Made by a program: the position numbers and the translations under genes. The notes under the pieces are model-generated. The model saw only the letters and a list, made by a program, of their open reading frames with translations. It did not search any database and was not told where the DNA came from. Below are positions 34,633-42,887 of a stretch of DNA of 64,000 bases, in pieces. Numbering within the stretch: position 1 is the first letter of the stretch; each line of letters starts with the position of its first letter. Source of the stretch: Leadbetterella sp. (GTDB taxonomy: Bacteria; Bacteroidota; Bacteroidia; Cytophagales; Spirosomataceae); NCBI GenBank assembly GCA_019638185.1, contig JAHBUH010000018.1:33417-97416 (forward strand), in the 5' to 3' direction.

Positions 34633-35526
34633 ATGCAAGAATTCCCCTTTAACCTGGTGGTATGTGGCCTGGTCAGAAATGCAGCAGAGAACCTGCAGCA
34701 AAACCTGGCACGACTGGATGTTTTACGCCCGTATTTCCGTTCTTTCCGGGTAGTGATCTTTGAGAACGACAGCACCGATGACACTAAGCGGATCCTGACA
34801 GAATATGCTGCTCACCAGCAGGAGGTATTTATCAGCCTGGCCGGGTATAACGTGAATCCGCTGGCCGGTGGCCCCTTTTCCCTGCACCGGATAGACCTCA
34901 TGTCCCGTTTCCGGAACCAATACCTGGAAAAGCTGAAAGAATACCCGGATACCGATTTCGTGGCGATCATAGACCTGGATGTCTACCATTTTTCCACCGA
35001 AAGCTTCCTGGACCGCTTCCGGGATACGGACGGCTGGGATATGGTGTCGGCCTTCGGAAGTAATTATGTGGACTACAGCCTGCGCCCGGTATTTTACGAC
35101 ATCTATGCCTATGTGCCGCGGGAAGAAAACCCGGTGCTGGGCTTATATTTTCAAAACTTCAGCGATTTTAAAAAGCAGCAGCGTAAACTGTATACCACCT
35201 TTGCCCGGGCCACTGACCTGGTTCCCGTTAATTCCAATTTTAATGCCCTTGCCATTTACCGGTACCCCTGCCTGACCTCCGGTGCGGAATACGCTTCTGC
35301 GCCCTGCACCATGGAAGGGATAGAATCTTTCTGTGAGCACGTGGTTTTTCATAAACAACTGATGGAAAAGGGTTACAAAAGGCTCTACCTGGACCCCTCC
35401 CTGCGCATTATCTATGAAAAGCCTGACCTGTGGCAACATTACCGGAGGTATACAGATTACCGGCTGATGGAGTCTATGCGGTGGGTGTATGGTAAGCTGC
35501 GAGGCCTTTTTAAAGCCGGAAGATAA
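34633..35526 (+). CDS. GT69/CAP59-like glycosyltransferase
   Basis: The 297-residue product, started at 34633 (MQEFPFNLVVCGLVRN), resembles the cryptococcal mannosyltransferase family (GT69): VVCGLVRNAAENL, VVIFENDSTDDTKRIL and FVAIIDLDVYHFS (DxD). The C-terminal part, EYASAPCTMEGIESFCEHVVFHKQL, fits the acceptor-side region. It is probably cytoplasmic and acts on surface glycan precursors. It is the second gene of a two-gene unit with the GT92-type enzyme. GT69-type sequences are better known from fungi, so sugar specificity should not be transferred without test. Confidence 0.7.
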   Translation: MQEFPFNLVVCGLVRNAAENLQQNLARLDVLRPYFRSFRVVIFENDSTDDTKRILTEYAAHQQEVFISLAGYNVNPLAGGPFSLHRIDLMSRFRNQYLEKLKEYPDTDFVAIIDLDVYHFSTESFLDRFRDTDGWDMVSAFGSNYVDYSLRPVFYDIYAYVPREENPVLGLYFQNFSDFKKQQRKLYTTFARATDLVPVNSNFNALAIYRYPCLTSGAEYASAPCTMEGIESFCEHVVFHKQLMEKGYKRLYLDPSLRIIYEKPDLWQHYRRYTDYRLMESMRWVYGKLRGLFKAGR

Positions 35527-35616
35527 TTTACTGAGACATAGTTCCGGGTATTCCCTTTCCGGTATCCTTTTCAGCGCCGCCCTTTCCCGCGCCGGCGCCT
35601 TCCCGTGCGGGAAACC

Positions 35617-36099
35617 CTATTTCCCCAGCCCGGCTTCTTCAAAAGCCAGGGGCAGCAGGCCACGCGCATTTTCAAACAGGTAGGTGGGGCCGTTCATCTT
35701 ATGGAGCAATACCCGGATAGGCACCGCCTGAAGCGACTCCACTTCCGTAATCACCTGCCGGCAGATGCCGCAGGGCGTAACCGGGTGGCTGGAGGTGGAA
35801 TTCGGGGCAGTAACGGCCAGGGCCACAATACTGCTTTCCGGGAAATTGGCCTTTACAAAATTCAATACCGTGCGCTCGGCACAGGTGCCGGCCGGGTAGG
35901 AGAGGTTTTCCTGGTTATTGCCGCTGAATATACGGCCGTCGTCCAGCAGTACGGCCGCACCTACGGGGAAACGGCTGTAAGGCGAATAGCTTTTGGCGGC
36001 CGTCTCTATCGCCTTTTCCACCAGCAGGGCATCAGACGAATCCAGCTCATTTATATGTTCAAACTCCTCGTAAGAGAGGGTAATGGTCCTGGTTTTCAT
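35617..36099 (-). CDS. cdd: Cytidine deaminase
   Basis: The 160-residue enzyme hydrolytically deaminates cytidine and deoxycytidine to the uracil nucleosides. Zinc ligands and catalytic Glu are present in the motifs TCAERT (Cys, Glu) and PCGICRQ (two Cys). Also typical are YSPYSRFPVGAAVL and SGNNQENLSYPAGTC. It is slightly longer than the 130-residue tetrameric form because of an N-terminal extension of about 35 residues. It follows udp by 19 bases, so the two act in sequence: cytidine to uridine, uridine to uracil plus ribose-1-phosphate. Confidence 0.96.
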   Translation of the reverse strand: MKTRTITLSYEEFEHINELDSSDALLVEKAIETAAKSYSPYSRFPVGAAVLLDDGRIFSGNNQENLSYPAGTCAERTVLNFVKANFPESSIVALAVTAPNSTSSHPVTPCGICRQVITEVESLQAVPIRVLLHKMNGPTYLFENARGLLPLAFEEAGLGK

Positions 36100-36118
36100 G
36101 ACTGTTCACCGGTTTAAC

Positions 36119-36988
36119 TTAAAGAAAACACTCAAATACCTGCCCGATCATTTGTTTTACGGCCTTTTTGTAATCCCGGGAGAAATCGCCGGTGATGCGG
36201 TTAGCGATAATGGTATTTACCGACAGCGCCTGGTGCCCCATCAGCCGGGACAGCCCGTAGATAGCGGAAGTTTCCATCTCGAAATTCGTCACCTTCAGGC
36301 CTTCATAGCTAAAGTCGGTCAGCTTCTCGTTCAGCATGGGTTCCCGTACTTCCAGCTTCAGGGTTCTGCCCTGGGGGCCGTAAAAGCCGCAGGCCGTGGC
36401 CGTAATGCCGGTGATAAAGCCGGAGGCCATCTGAAAAAGTTCGGGCCCGGCTTCCGCCAGGTAAGGCCGCGCAAAATCCGGGTTCCAGGCGGTATGCCGG
36501 ATAAAATGATCAATGAACGGGTTATGCGTAAACGCTTCGGAGTTTTTGTAAAAATGCAGGAGGCCGTCCAGTCCCAGCCCGTGCGAGCTGGCCAGCACGC
36601 TGTCTACCGGGATATCGCCCTGCAGGGAGCCCGAAGTACCCAGCCGGATAAAACGGAGGGCCGTATGCCCGGCTTTCCGCTCCTTTTTAACGAGGTCAAT
36701 GTTCACGGCCGCATCCAGCTCGCCTAAAACGATATCAATGTTATCCGTGCCCATGCCGGTAGAGATCACGCTTACCCGCTTCCCGTTTTTAGTGCCCGTA
36801 TGGGTCACGATCTCCCTTTTCTGCGTGGTAAATTCCACCCGGTCAAAAAAAGCGGAAACTACCGGCACACGGTCAGGGTCACCCACCAGGAACACCGTAT
36901 CTCCAATGTTTTCAGGCCGTAGGTTAATATGGTAAAGGCTCCCGTCAGGGTTCAGGATCAGCTCCGAATTCTTATAATTATTGCTCAT
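36119..36988 (-). CDS. udp: Uridine phosphorylase-type nucleoside phosphorylase
   Basis: The 289-residue protein belongs to the PNP/UDP phosphorylase family: FLVGDPDRVP (phosphate site), VISTGMGTDNIDIVLGEL, FIRLGTSGSLQ and VTNFEMETSAIYGL (nucleoside site, with Glu-Met-Glu). It cleaves uridine with phosphate in the cytoplasm. The Bacteroidota branch is longer than E. coli Udp (about 253 residues). It is the first gene of the udp-cdd pair for pyrimidine salvage; a sugar porter gene is divergent upstream. Confidence 0.93.
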   Translation of the reverse strand: MSNNYKNSELILNPDGSLYHINLRPENIGDTVFLVGDPDRVPVVSAFFDRVEFTTQKREIVTHTGTKNGKRVSVISTGMGTDNIDIVLGELDAAVNIDLVKKERKAGHTALRFIRLGTSGSLQGDIPVDSVLASSHGLGLDGLLHFYKNSEAFTHNPFIDHFIRHTAWNPDFARPYLAEAGPELFQMASGFITGITATACGFYGPQGRTLKLEVREPMLNEKLTDFSYEGLKVTNFEMETSAIYGLSRLMGHQALSVNTIIANRITGDFSRDYKKAVKQMIGQVFECFL

Positions 36989-37161
36989 GATCGGTCAGAA
37001 TAGTGTGCCCAAACTAGGATTAAGTTAGGGAAATACCAACGTTTGAAAAGAAAACTTATGAATTTTTATCCAATTTTCCGGGAACGGTATCTTTTATAGA
37101 ACAAAAAGTGTATTTTTAAAAAATTTTTTTAATGATTCACCCCCCCATTTCGTCCCGTTTT

Positions 37162-38382
37162 ATGAACAATAACAAAAATTATACAGGCCCCCTCGTAATC
37201 ATTGGTATTCTTTTCTTTGTTTTCGGCTTTATTACCTGGGTAAACGCCGTATTAATACCCTTTTTTCAAAAAGCATTTGACCTGAATAACACCTCGGCTT
37301 ACCTGGTCACCTTCGCCTTTTATATTACCTACATCATTATGGCGATCCCCTCCACGTGGGTGTTGAAAAAAGTGGGCTTTAAGCGGGGGATGTCCGTGGG
37401 TTTATTTGTGATGGCGCTGGGCGCTTTGATCTTTATCCCGGCGGCGCGGGCTGAATCCTATGGCTTGTTCCTGGCCGGCCTTTTTGTCATTGCTACCGGG
37501 CTGACTACCCTTCAAACGGCCTCTAACCCGTACGTGACTATCCTCGGACCCATAGAAAGTGCGGCACAACGGATCAGCGTGATGGGAATAGCCAATAAAG
37601 TGGCCGGGATCATCGGCCAGAAAGTTTTAGGCGGAATATTACTGGTCAGCGGTACGGCTGCGGCCAGCACCCTCACACGCGGTCAGCACCTGGAGAAGGT
37701 GATTGTACCTTACATGGTTATTGCAGCCGTTCTGGCCGTTTTAGGGGTAGCCGTTTGGCTGATGAAAGGCTTACCTGAAGTGGAAGAAGAGGAAGAGGGT
37801 TCAGAGAAGCAGGCCGCTACCAAAAAATCCATCTGGGGCCATCCGAACCTGGTGCTGGGCCTGCTGGCCTTGTTTTTCTATGTGGGGGCCGAGGTGATTG
37901 CCGGTGATTCCATCATTGCGTATGGTATTTCCCAGGGCTTCCCGCAGGAGCAGGCTAAGAACTTTGGTACTTATACATTATGGCTGATGCTGGTGGGCTA
38001 CGTGCTGGGGATTTTCCTTATCCCGAAATACGTTTCCCAGGGAACATGGTTGAAATATTCGGCTATTTTCGGGGTTATTGCCACTTTGGGAGCTGTTTTT
38101 ACCAACGGGTTTACTTCCGTTCTGTGCATTGCGTCTCTGGGTCTGGCCAATGCCATCATGTGGCCGGCCATCTGGCCCCTGGCGCTTGACGGACTGGGGA
38201 AACATACCAAGCTGGCTTCAGCACTTTTAGTGATGATGATCTCCGGAGGAGCCATCCTGAATTCCAGCTACGCCCTGCTTTCTGACAGTGTGGGCACCCA
38301 GAAGGCTTACCTGCTGGTGGTGCCCCTGTATGCTTTTGTGCTGTGGTATGCGGCTACGGGGCATAAGAAGAAATCGTGGTGA
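37162..38382 (+). CDS. FucP/GluP-family sugar:proton symporter (MFS)
   Basis: I start at 37162 (MNNNKNYTGPLVIIGILFFVFGF); the ATG ten codons earlier is in an A/T-rich leader and lacks family features. The 406-residue protein has 12 membrane segments and FucP-family signatures: FFVFGFITWVNAVLIPFFQKAF, GLTTLQTASNPYVTILGP and WPAIWPLALDGLGKHTK. Members carry L-fucose, glucose or galactose into the cell. It lies 144 bases from the divergent udp start and 27 bases before the M1 peptidase gene, so it may share that transcript. Confidence 0.92.
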   Translation: MNNNKNYTGPLVIIGILFFVFGFITWVNAVLIPFFQKAFDLNNTSAYLVTFAFYITYIIMAIPSTWVLKKVGFKRGMSVGLFVMALGALIFIPAARAESYGLFLAGLFVIATGLTTLQTASNPYVTILGPIESAAQRISVMGIANKVAGIIGQKVLGGILLVSGTAAASTLTRGQHLEKVIVPYMVIAAVLAVLGVAVWLMKGLPEVEEEEEGSEKQAATKKSIWGHPNLVLGLLALFFYVGAEVIAGDSIIAYGISQGFPQEQAKNFGTYTLWLMLVGYVLGIFLIPKYVSQGTWLKYSAIFGVIATLGAVFTNGFTSVLCIASLGLANAIMWPAIWPLALDGLGKHTKLASALLVMMISGGAILNSSYALLSDSVGTQKAYLLVVPLYAFVLWYAATGHKKKSW

Positions 38383-38409
38383 GGGACTCCCTGCTAAACT
38401 CTATGACAT

Positions 38410-40035
38410 ATGAAAAAAACACTCCTGTTCCTGAGTGCCCTGCTGATTTCCTGTGCAGCCAGTGCTCAGCTGGTTCACGGTAATAAAAAAACCTTTACCC
38501 TGGATGACACCCTCAGGGGCAGCATCACCCCGGAGCGGGCCTGGTGGGATCTCCTGCATTACGACCTGAAGGTGGAGGCCGATGTGGCCCGGAAATTCTT
38601 CAAAGGCTCTAACGTGATCCGTTACAAGACCCTGCAGTCGCATAATGTGATGCAGATAGACCTCCAGGAGCCGCTGGATCTTACGGCGGCTTACCAGGGA
38701 GATACCCCGCTGAAGTTTACCAAACGGGGCGCCAATGCCTATTTTATCCAGCTTCCGGCCGCCCCGCAGCCGGGTTCGGAAGGCGAAATCCTGGTGCAGT
38801 ACGAGGGGAATCCGCGGGTGGCCCGCCGGGCGCCGTGGGATGGGGGCGTATCGTGGTCCAAAGATAAGCTGGGCCGGCCTTTTGTGGCCACTTCCTGCCA
38901 GGGCCTGGGCGCCAGCGTATGGTGGCCCTGTAAAGACCACATGTACGATGAACCGGATAACGGTATGCGGATCAGCATCACCGTGCCTGACAGCCTGATG
39001 AACGTGTCAAACGGCCAGCTGGCCACTAAATGCACCTATGCTGACGGTAAGGTGACCACGGTGTGGGAGGTTAAAAACCCCATCAATAATTACGGAGTCA
39101 ACCTGAATGCCGGCCATTTTGCCCATTATAGCGAGGTCTACGCCGGCGAAAAAGGCCCTTTACGCGTGGATTACTGGCCCCTGGATTATAACCTGGAGCT
39201 GGCCCGCGAGCATTTTAAGGATGTTCCGCGGATGCTGCAGGCCTTTGAGTACTGGTTCGGACCGTATCCGTTTTACGAAGACGGCTTTAAGCTGGTGGAA
39301 GTGCCCTACCTGGGCATGGAGCACCAGAGTTCGGTCACCTACGGTAACCAGTACAAGAAAGGCTACCTGGGTCGTGACCTCTCCGGAACGGGCTGGGGGC
39401 TGAAATGGGACTTTATCATTGTTCATGAAAGCGGGCACGAGTGGTTTGCCAATAACATTACCTATAAGGATATCGCCGATATGTGGATACACGAAAGCTT
39501 TACTTCCTACTCCGAAGCCCTGTTTACGGATTATCATTACGGAAAGCAGGCCGGGGAAGATTACGTGATCGGCGCCCGGCAGAGTATCAGGAACGATGTG
39601 CCCATCATAGGTGTCTATAACGTGAACCATGAGGGCTCCGGCGATATGTACAGCAAAGGCGCCAATATGCTGCACACCATCCGGCATATCATCGGTGACG
39701 ACGAGAAGTTTCGCCAGATCCTGAGAGGGCTAAACTCCCGCTTTTACCATCAGACCGTGACTTCCGCCGATGTGGAGAATTACATTTCCGAACAGGCCGG
39801 AAAGGATTTCAGCAAGGTTTTTGACCAATACCTGCGGGATGTACGCATCCCCAAACTGGCCACGAAAACACAGGGTGGAAAGATATCCTACCGCTGGGAA
39901 AAGGTCATCCCCGGCTTTGATATGCCGGTAAAAGTGAGCATCGACGGCAAGGAACAAATGCTTTATCCCACCACCGCATGGAAGTCGGTGAAAGGAAAAA
40001 CGCTGGTAGCCGACCGGAATTTTTATATTGAATAG
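38410..40035 (+). CDS. Secreted M1-family metallopeptidase
   Basis: The 541-residue protein has a signal peptide (LFLSALLISCAASAQ) and the zinc motif HESGHEWFA with Glu 18 residues after the second His (WIHESFTSYSE). The exopeptidase motif is GMEHQSSVTYG. It is a paralogue of the M1 protein at 21066-22709, with similar length and the same W-rich substrate-binding stretch (WWPCKDHMYDEPDNG vs FPCKDHPSDEPDEG). It lies between the sugar porter and a methyltransferase gene whose start overlaps its stop by 8 bases. Confidence 0.92.
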   Translation: MKKTLLFLSALLISCAASAQLVHGNKKTFTLDDTLRGSITPERAWWDLLHYDLKVEADVARKFFKGSNVIRYKTLQSHNVMQIDLQEPLDLTAAYQGDTPLKFTKRGANAYFIQLPAAPQPGSEGEILVQYEGNPRVARRAPWDGGVSWSKDKLGRPFVATSCQGLGASVWWPCKDHMYDEPDNGMRISITVPDSLMNVSNGQLATKCTYADGKVTTVWEVKNPINNYGVNLNAGHFAHYSEVYAGEKGPLRVDYWPLDYNLELAREHFKDVPRMLQAFEYWFGPYPFYEDGFKLVEVPYLGMEHQSSVTYGNQYKKGYLGRDLSGTGWGLKWDFIIVHESGHEWFANNITYKDIADMWIHESFTSYSEALFTDYHYGKQAGEDYVIGARQSIRNDVPIIGVYNVNHEGSGDMYSKGANMLHTIRHIIGDDEKFRQILRGLNSRFYHQTVTSADVENYISEQAGKDFSKVFDQYLRDVRIPKLATKTQGGKISYRWEKVIPGFDMPVKVSIDGKEQMLYPTTAWKSVKGKTLVADRNFYIE

Positions 40036-41194
40036 GTTGAAACAAAAGTTTATAAATATATTTTCAGAAAGTTTTGAAAATTCAATATTTTCAAAAATGA
40101 CAATCAGTTCAATTGTTAAAAACAGTTCTGAAAATATTGAATTTAAATCGATTTTTATCCGACCCTTTGATTCTAAAAAGGGGCCGATGCTCACCTGGGT
40201 ATACCGCTATCCGCGGAAAGACATCACCAAAAACTACAGCCTGGAGGAGTCGGTGAAGCTCCTGGATGAGCTCATCGGCCACCGGTTCTCACAGGCCGAC
40301 ATGTACTGTATAGGCCGCGATTATTTCCTGAAAACGGACGGCCGGGAAAGGCTGACCGTGAAAGAAAGTAAGACGGAAAGAGAGGCCACCGGCGCGCACG
40401 ATAAGCCCCGGCAGCGGATGGTGGAGGAATCGGCCGGTTTTCTGCACCTGCTGGAAGTGACCTCGGCCGACGGCCACCTGCGGAAGGACAAGAAAGATAA
40501 GTTTATCCAGATCAATAAGTTCCTGGAGTTCTTTTCGGTGGCGGTGCAGGGGCTCAGCGGGCCGGAGATCTCTGTACTGGACATGGGTTCGGGCAAGGGT
40601 TACCTGACCTTTGCCATTTATGATTTTCTCCGGAAGAGAGCCGGGGCCCGGGTGAGGGGCGTAGAGTTCCGCCAGGATATGGTGGATCTGTGCAATTCCC
40701 TGGCGGCAAAGGCCGGCTTCACCGGGCTGGATTTTGTGCAGGGCACCATAGAAGGCTATGATTTTTCAGAAACCGATGTGGTGATCGCCCTGCATGCCTG
40801 TGATACGGCCACCGATGAGGCACTGTACAAGGGAATCCGGGCCGGAGCGCAGGTGATCATGGTATCGCCCTGCTGCCATAAGCAGGTGCGGAAGTCTATG
40901 AACCCGGCGGGCTTATATGCGGCTTTCACCCGTTACGGCATTATGAAAGAGCGTACGGCAGAAATGCTGACCGATCTCCTGCGGGCCTCCATCCTGGAAA
41001 TTTACGGTTACGAAACCCGGGTTTTTGAATTTGTCAATTCCGAGCATACGCCTAAAAACCTGATGATCACGGCCATCAAAAAGCGGGAATCGGCAGCGGG
41101 GCAGCCGGAAGCATGGAAAGAGGTGGAAGAGCTGAAGGCGGCCTACGGCCTGGAATACCATCATCTGCAGCGTATGCTGGCTGAAAGTTTTTAA
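40028..41194 (+). CDS. SAM-dependent methyltransferase of the METTL25/Methyltransf_32 type
   Basis: The 388-residue protein contains a Methyltransf_32 domain: LDMGSGKGYLTFAIYDFL (motif I), VRGVEFRQDMVD, VVIALHACDTATDEALYKGI and the conserved cysteine pair in MVSPCCHKQ. Relatives in eukaryotes (METTL25, RRNAD1) act on RNA or translation factors; bacterial substrates are unknown. The N-terminal 170 residues (YRYPRKDITKNYSLEESVKLL) are conserved in Bacteroidota copies, supporting the start at 40028. The first 150 bases are far more A/T-rich than the rest. The gene overlaps the preceding M1 gene by 8 bases. Confidence 0.8.
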   Translation: MNRLKQKFINIFSESFENSIFSKMTISSIVKNSSENIEFKSIFIRPFDSKKGPMLTWVYRYPRKDITKNYSLEESVKLLDELIGHRFSQADMYCIGRDYFLKTDGRERLTVKESKTEREATGAHDKPRQRMVEESAGFLHLLEVTSADGHLRKDKKDKFIQINKFLEFFSVAVQGLSGPEISVLDMGSGKGYLTFAIYDFLRKRAGARVRGVEFRQDMVDLCNSLAAKAGFTGLDFVQGTIEGYDFSETDVVIALHACDTATDEALYKGIRAGAQVIMVSPCCHKQVRKSMNPAGLYAAFTRYGIMKERTAEMLTDLLRASILEIYGYETRVFEFVNSEHTPKNLMITAIKKRESAAGQPEAWKEVEELKAAYGLEYHHLQRMLAESF

Positions 41195-41237
41195 TTTATT
41201 TAATTCTTTTGTGACTTTAATTGTCTTATAAAGTCTA

Positions 41238-41245
41238 TATATTTG
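41238..41245 (+). promoter_or_regulatory. Candidate -7 promoter box of kbp
   Basis: TATATTTG matches TAnnTTTG, 41 bases before the kbp ATG, in an A/T-rich leader. A TTG at 41209-41211 is 26 bases upstream, beyond the normal spacing. Confidence 0.4.
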
Positions 41246-41286
41246 TTCAATCAATTTTTAATTATTAAAATTTAACTTTTTTAAAA

Positions 41287-41736
41287 ATGGGACTAATATC
41301 ATTTTTTAAAGGCGTAGGCGAGAAAGTATTCGGCAAAAGCGAGAAAGAGGAAGCAGCTCCTGAACTGAAAGCTTCAGCCCTGCTGGCGCACGTGCAGAAC
41401 CTGGCCCTGCCTTTCAGAAAGCTGACCGTAAAAGTTTCCGGTGATACTGTAACGCTTGAAGGCGAGACCGAAAGCCAGCAGGATTCAGAGAAAATCGCCC
41501 TGGCGGTTGGAAACGTGGAAGGAGTAGGTGCCGTAGATAATAATATCGTAGTGGTTACTCCGGAGCCTGAAGCTCAGTTCCATACGGTAGAAAAAGGAGA
41601 TACGCTGTCTAAAATCGCTAAAACGTTTTATGGCGATGCCATGAAATACCCGGTGATCTTTGAAGCGAATAAGCCTATGCTGACTCACCCTGACAAGATT
41701 TATCCCGGACAGGTTTTAAGAATACCTGCTCTGTAA
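41287..41736 (+). CDS. kbp: Kbp/YgaU-type BON-LysM protein
   Basis: The 149-residue protein has the same length and layout as E. coli Kbp (YgaU): MGLISFFKGVGEKVFG opening, a BON domain (about 28-92; KVSGDTVTLEGE, AVGNVEGVGAVDNNI) and a C-terminal LysM domain (about 97-148; HTVEKGDTLSKIAKTFYGD, FEANKPMLTHPDKIYPGQVL). E. coli Kbp is a cytoplasmic potassium-binding protein; there is no signal peptide here either. It is monocistronic, with a strong intrinsic terminator after the stop. Confidence 0.92.
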   Translation: MGLISFFKGVGEKVFGKSEKEEAAPELKASALLAHVQNLALPFRKLTVKVSGDTVTLEGETESQQDSEKIALAVGNVEGVGAVDNNIVVVTPEPEAQFHTVEKGDTLSKIAKTFYGDAMKYPVIFEANKPMLTHPDKIYPGQVLRIPAL

Positions 41737-41749
41737 GTATTAGAAGAGG

Positions 41750-41780
41750 AGAGGGGGCTGAAAGGCTCCCTCTTTTTTTT
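41750..41780 (+). terminator. Intrinsic terminator of kbp
   Basis: AGAGGGGGCT and GGCTCCCTCT form a 10-bp stem (with two G-T pairs) around a GAAA loop, followed by a run of eight T. It lies 13 bases after the stop codon. Confidence 0.85.
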
Positions 41781-41803
41781 AACCATTTAACCTTTCTTAA
41801 ATT

Positions 41804-42064
41804 ATGAACCTGTTAATCACCATTTTAGTAGGCGCCATAGCCGGTTGGCTGGCTGACCTCGCATTCAAACGCTTCAGCCTGTCGCTCATCTACCAGATCC
41901 TCCTGGGCATCGCCGGCGCATTCGTAGGCAGCTGGCTGCTGGACGGCGAACTGCACTCCATGCTGGGCCTCCCCGATTTCATCAGCCGCGTAGCAGAAGC
42001 CTTCGTAGGCGCCGCCGTGATCCTCCTGGTAGTGATGCTGGTAAAGAGAATCAGTTCCAAGTAA
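41804..42064 (+). CDS. GlsB/YeaQ/YmgE-family small membrane protein
   Basis: The 86-residue protein has three hydrophobic segments and the family pattern: LITILVGAIAGWLADL, LLGIAGAFVGSWLL (Gly-rich second segment) and VGAAVILLVVMLVKRI. The family, once called transglycosylase-associated, is stress-induced in several bacteria, but no activity is established. It follows the kbp terminator and has its own intrinsic terminator 21 bases after the stop. Confidence 0.85.
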   Translation: MNLLITILVGAIAGWLADLAFKRFSLSLIYQILLGIAGAFVGSWLLDGELHSMLGLPDFISRVAEAFVGAAVILLVVMLVKRISSK

Positions 42065-42085
42065 GCTGATCTGTCATGTTATTTT

Positions 42086-42112
42086 AAGGTGGGGCGTGCT
42101 CCACCTTTTTTT
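42086..42112 (+). terminator. Intrinsic terminator of the GlsB-type gene
   Basis: AAGGTGGGGC and GCTCCACCTT pair closely (one G-T pair) and are followed by a run of T. It lies 21 bases after the stop codon. Confidence 0.8.
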
Positions 42113-42887
42113 GTACAATAGTGGCGGAGACGGCCAATTGAAACGTGGGGCAATTGTATTATTTGGCAAAGACCCGGGTAAATTCTGCACGAATTTTTTT
42201 GTGAAAATCGGACGTTTCGGAACAGACGACGCTGACCTCGTTTTTCAGGAAACGGAAGAAGGTAACTTATTGAATTTGTCGCAAGCGGTTCTTGAACAGC
42301 TCTTACGTAAGTTTTTGATACGGAAAGTTTCATTTGAGGGATTACATCGGAGAGAAACACCGGAATATCCGATTACAGCATTGCGTGAAGTGATTTTAAA
42401 CGCCTTGGTTCATCGTAATTATGCAGAGGCGCCCACACAAATTCGTGTATATGACCATAAAATTACGTTTTGGAATGACGGAAGATTATCGGAAGAACTC
42501 GCGTTAGAGGCTCTTAAAAAACCGCATTCGTCAAAACCACGAAACCCGGTTATTGCGGATGTTTGTTTTAAAGGTAACCTCATTGATTCCTGGGAGCGTG
42601 GTATAATCAAAGTCATTGATACCTGCAAAGAAGCTGAACTTCCGGAGCCCGAACTGGCAGAACGTGACGGAGGCTTTTTAGTAACGTTTTTCGGAAAGAA
42701 TGTCGGTGTAAATGTCGGTGTAAAATCGGCACAAGTGCAGGATAAATTCAGAAAGGAAGTGCTGGAAACACTAAAGCTCATAGAAAGGAACCTGGAAGAT
42801 ACGACAGAACAGATAGCAGAGATTGCCAATAAAGCTAAGAGAACAATCGAAAGACATAATGCCCGATTGAAAGATGCAGGGATAAAC
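42113..42887 (+). pseudogene. Remnant of an AlbA_2/HATPase_c_4 (RecG C-terminal-like) ATP-binding protein, truncated at both ends
   Basis: The reading frame is open without a start codon and encodes the middle and end of a typical ATP-binding putative regulator: GQLKRGAIVLFGKDPGKF, ALREVILNALVHRNY (HATPase_c_4), QIRVYDHKITFWNDGRL, NPVIADVCFKG and a winged-helix end, TTEQIAEIANKAKRTIERH. The N-terminal AlbA_2 domain (about 170-200 residues) is missing and the last residues of the wing are replaced: the match stops at about 42886, one base before the stop of the convergent lipoprotein gene. Base composition is A/T-richer than its neighbours, consistent with a fragment of transferred DNA. Confidence 0.75.
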
